Assembly (NCBI GenBank): GCA_028872645.1
Contig: JAPKDK010000202.1
Location: 1 to 5,493 of the forward strand
Source: Verrucomicrobiota bacterium
GTDB lineage: Bacteria; Verrucomicrobiota; Verrucomicrobiia; Limisphaerales; UBA1100
Length of the DNA: 5,493 nt
Direction: 5' to 3'
Below are positions 4,174 to 5,493 of the stretch, piece after piece. Both the position numbers and the translations under genes were made by a program. Below the pieces are notes generated by a model, which did no database searches, had not been told where the DNA came from, and saw only the letters and a program-made list of their open reading frames with translations. Position 1 is the first letter of the stretch. Each line of letters starts with the position of its first letter.

Positions 4174-5493
4174 TTACGCTGAGTAATCCAAATAAATCGA
4201 TTTCACGCGCGTGTAAAAATCGATCGCGGTCTGGCCCTGCTCTTTGAAGTTGTTGCTGCTGGAATTTTTCACGCCGCCGAAAGGCGCTTGCAGGGCGAGG
4301 CCGGTGGAGATTTGATTGATCTTCACAACACCGGCTTCAATTTGATCGGTGTAACGCATGGCCATGGTGATGTCGCGGGTGATGATCGACGCGCTGAGGC
4401 CGTATTCAATGTCGTTGGCGAGCGCAATGGCTTCATCGAAATCGCCGCACTTCACCACGCTCACCACAGGGCCGAAGACCTCTTCCTGTGCGATGCGCAT
4501 GGAATTTTTCACGTTGGCGATTACTGCGGGGCTCATGAAATGGCCGTGCTCGAGATCGCCTTCACTCAAGCGTTCGCCGCCCCACACGCATTCTGCGCCC
4601 TCGTCGTTTGCGATTTTGATGTAGTCCAGATTGCCTTTCAATTCACCGGCGCTCACGGCGGGCCCCATGGTGACGCCATCGGCCATGCCGTTGCCCACGT
4701 TGCGGGCCTTGGCTTGTTCCACTAATTTCTCGGTAAACTCGTCGGCTACCTTTTCGTTTACAATCACCCGACTAGTGGCGGTGCAAACTTGGCCGGTTTG
4801 GCCAAATCCGGCGAGGCCGACAATCTTAGCGGCGAAATCGAGGTCGGCATCGGCCAGCACGATGGTTGGGTTTTTACCGCCCATTTCCATTTGCGCGCGC
4901 GTCATACGCGGGGCGAGTTGCTGATAGATGCCGTGGCCCACTCCGTGCGAGCCGGTGAAGGATAGTGCCTGCACGGTCGCGTGATTGGCTAGTTCATCGC
5001 CCACCTCTTTACCGCTGCCGACGACGACGTTGAGCACCCCTGCGGGCAAACCAGCCTCATCAAACGCGCGTGCCAGTTCCAGCGCCATGGCCGGTGCCTG
5101 TGAGGCGGGCTTGAGCACCACGGTGTTGCCGCTCACCAATGCCGGTGCCAGCTTCCAAGCAGGCAGCGCAATGGGGAAATTCCAAGGCGTGATCAACGCC
5201 ACTACTCCCAACGGCTCACGTTTGGTGAAGAGCATGTTGTTCGGCAAATCATGCGGCACCACGCTACCGCCGATGGTGTAGCTCAGCCCCGCCATAAATC
5301 GGAAAATATCTACGGTTCGGCCTACTTCCATTCCGGCCTCCACTTTGGTTTTGCCTTCCTCACGACAAAGAATTTCGGCCAGCTCATCCTTGCGCCCGGC
5401 GATGATGTTGGCGGCCGCGCTGAGAATTTTCCCGCGCGCGGGCGACGTAGTGGCGCGCCAAGCAGGGAAGGCCGCTTGCGCGGCGTCGATGGC
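4174..5493 (-). CDS. NAD(P)-dependent aldehyde dehydrogenase, probable 2-oxoglutarate semialdehyde (2,5-dioxopentanoate) dehydrogenase; N-terminus outside window
   Basis: The reading frame is open to the right edge, giving 439 residues; the usual length is about 480, so some 35-45 N-terminal residues are missing. The GTG at 5343 is internal: the residues before it (for example AFPAWRATTSPARGKIL) are normal aldehyde dehydrogenase sequence. Counting from the edge, the catalytic set is complete: N105 in PWNFP, cofactor-binding K128 in VLKPAS, general base E203 in MEMGGKNP, nucleophile C237 in GQVCTATSR, and E338 in EEVFGPV. The CTATSR active-site context and the REPLGVV and PWNFPIALPAWKLAPAL segments are typical of the 2-oxoglutarate semialdehyde dehydrogenases of sugar-acid pathways (for example Bacillus YcbD/GucD), as far as I recall. 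The downstream FAH-fold enzyme would supply this aldehyde, giving 2-oxoglutarate for the TCA cycle. Succinate semialdehyde or another aldehyde is possible. The protein has no cytosolic export signal in the visible part. Confidence 0.92.
   Translation of the reverse strand, partial: AIDAAQAAFPAWRATTSPARGKILSAAANIIAGRKDELAEILCREEGKTKVEAGMEVGRTVDIFRFMAGLSYTIGGSVVPHDLPNNMLFTKREPLGVVALITPWNFPIALPAWKLAPALVSGNTVVLKPASQAPAMALELARAFDEAGLPAGVLNVVVGSGKEVGDELANHATVQALSFTGSHGVGHGIYQQLAPRMTRAQMEMGGKNPTIVLADADLDFAAKIVGLAGFGQTGQVCTATSRVIVNEKVADEFTEKLVEQAKARNVGNGMADGVTMGPAVSAGELKGNLDYIKIANDEGAECVWGGERLSEGDLEHGHFMSPAVIANVKNSMRIAQEEVFGPVVSVVKCGDFDEAIALANDIEYGLSASIITRDITMAMRYTDQIEAGVVKINQISTGLALQAPFGGVKNSSSNNFKEQGQTAIDFYTRVKSIYLDYSA

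Noticed and set aside
4288..4725. Plus-strand open frames inside the aldehyde dehydrogenase (also 4358-4624, 4631-4924, 4985-5281)
   Set aside because: All are shadows of the dehydrogenase, which keeps its full set of catalytic residues in the minus-strand frame.
5341..5343. GTG as the start codon of the aldehyde dehydrogenase
   Set aside because: The frame continues to the window edge with normal aldehyde dehydrogenase N-terminal sequence, so starting here would cut the protein short.

Overview
The window holds six protein genes and no RNA gene, insertion sequence or CRISPR array that I can see. GC-rich metabolic genes, several Sec-exported LTxxQ proteins, a BPL_N-type glutamine-amidotransferase-like domain, and start sites without clear Shine-Dalgarno sequences all point to a free-living member of the Planctomycetota-Verrucomicrobiota group. 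Verrucomicrobiota is my best guess. This is an inference from gene content, not from a marker gene.

Layout: the only plus-strand gene (about 1-1466) encodes a two-domain protein. It has an N-terminal M14-type zinc amidohydrolase of the succinylglutamate desuccinylase/aspartoacylase kind, fused to a C-terminal BPL_N domain, and it probably begins before the window. Everything else is on the minus strand. From right to left these are an aldehyde dehydrogenase (cut off by the right edge), a fumarylacetoacetate-hydrolase-fold enzyme, and then three small exported proteins of the Spy/CpxP-like LTxxQ type.

The two metabolic genes (4174-5493 and 3278-4129) are 44 bases apart and fit together chemically. 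The FAH-fold protein looks like 2-keto-3-deoxy-D-arabinonate (= 2-keto-3-deoxy-D-xylonate) dehydratase, and the dehydrogenase looks like 2-oxoglutarate semialdehyde dehydrogenase. These would be the last two steps of non-phosphorylative (Weimberg-type) pentose or sugar-acid oxidation to 2-oxoglutarate.

The three LTxxQ genes (2811-3164, 2434-2787, 1535-2323) form a local family. The two upstream members are both 117 residues long with LTxxQ-type motifs at identical positions, and they look like one transcript ending at a hairpin at 2384-2406. The third member carries an internal duplication (four LTxxQ motifs) and a cationic Gly/Gln/Pro-rich linker. It ends at an almost identical hairpin at 1482-1506. 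The similarity of the two 3' ends, from stop codon through terminator, suggests that the cluster grew by tandem duplication that included the terminators.
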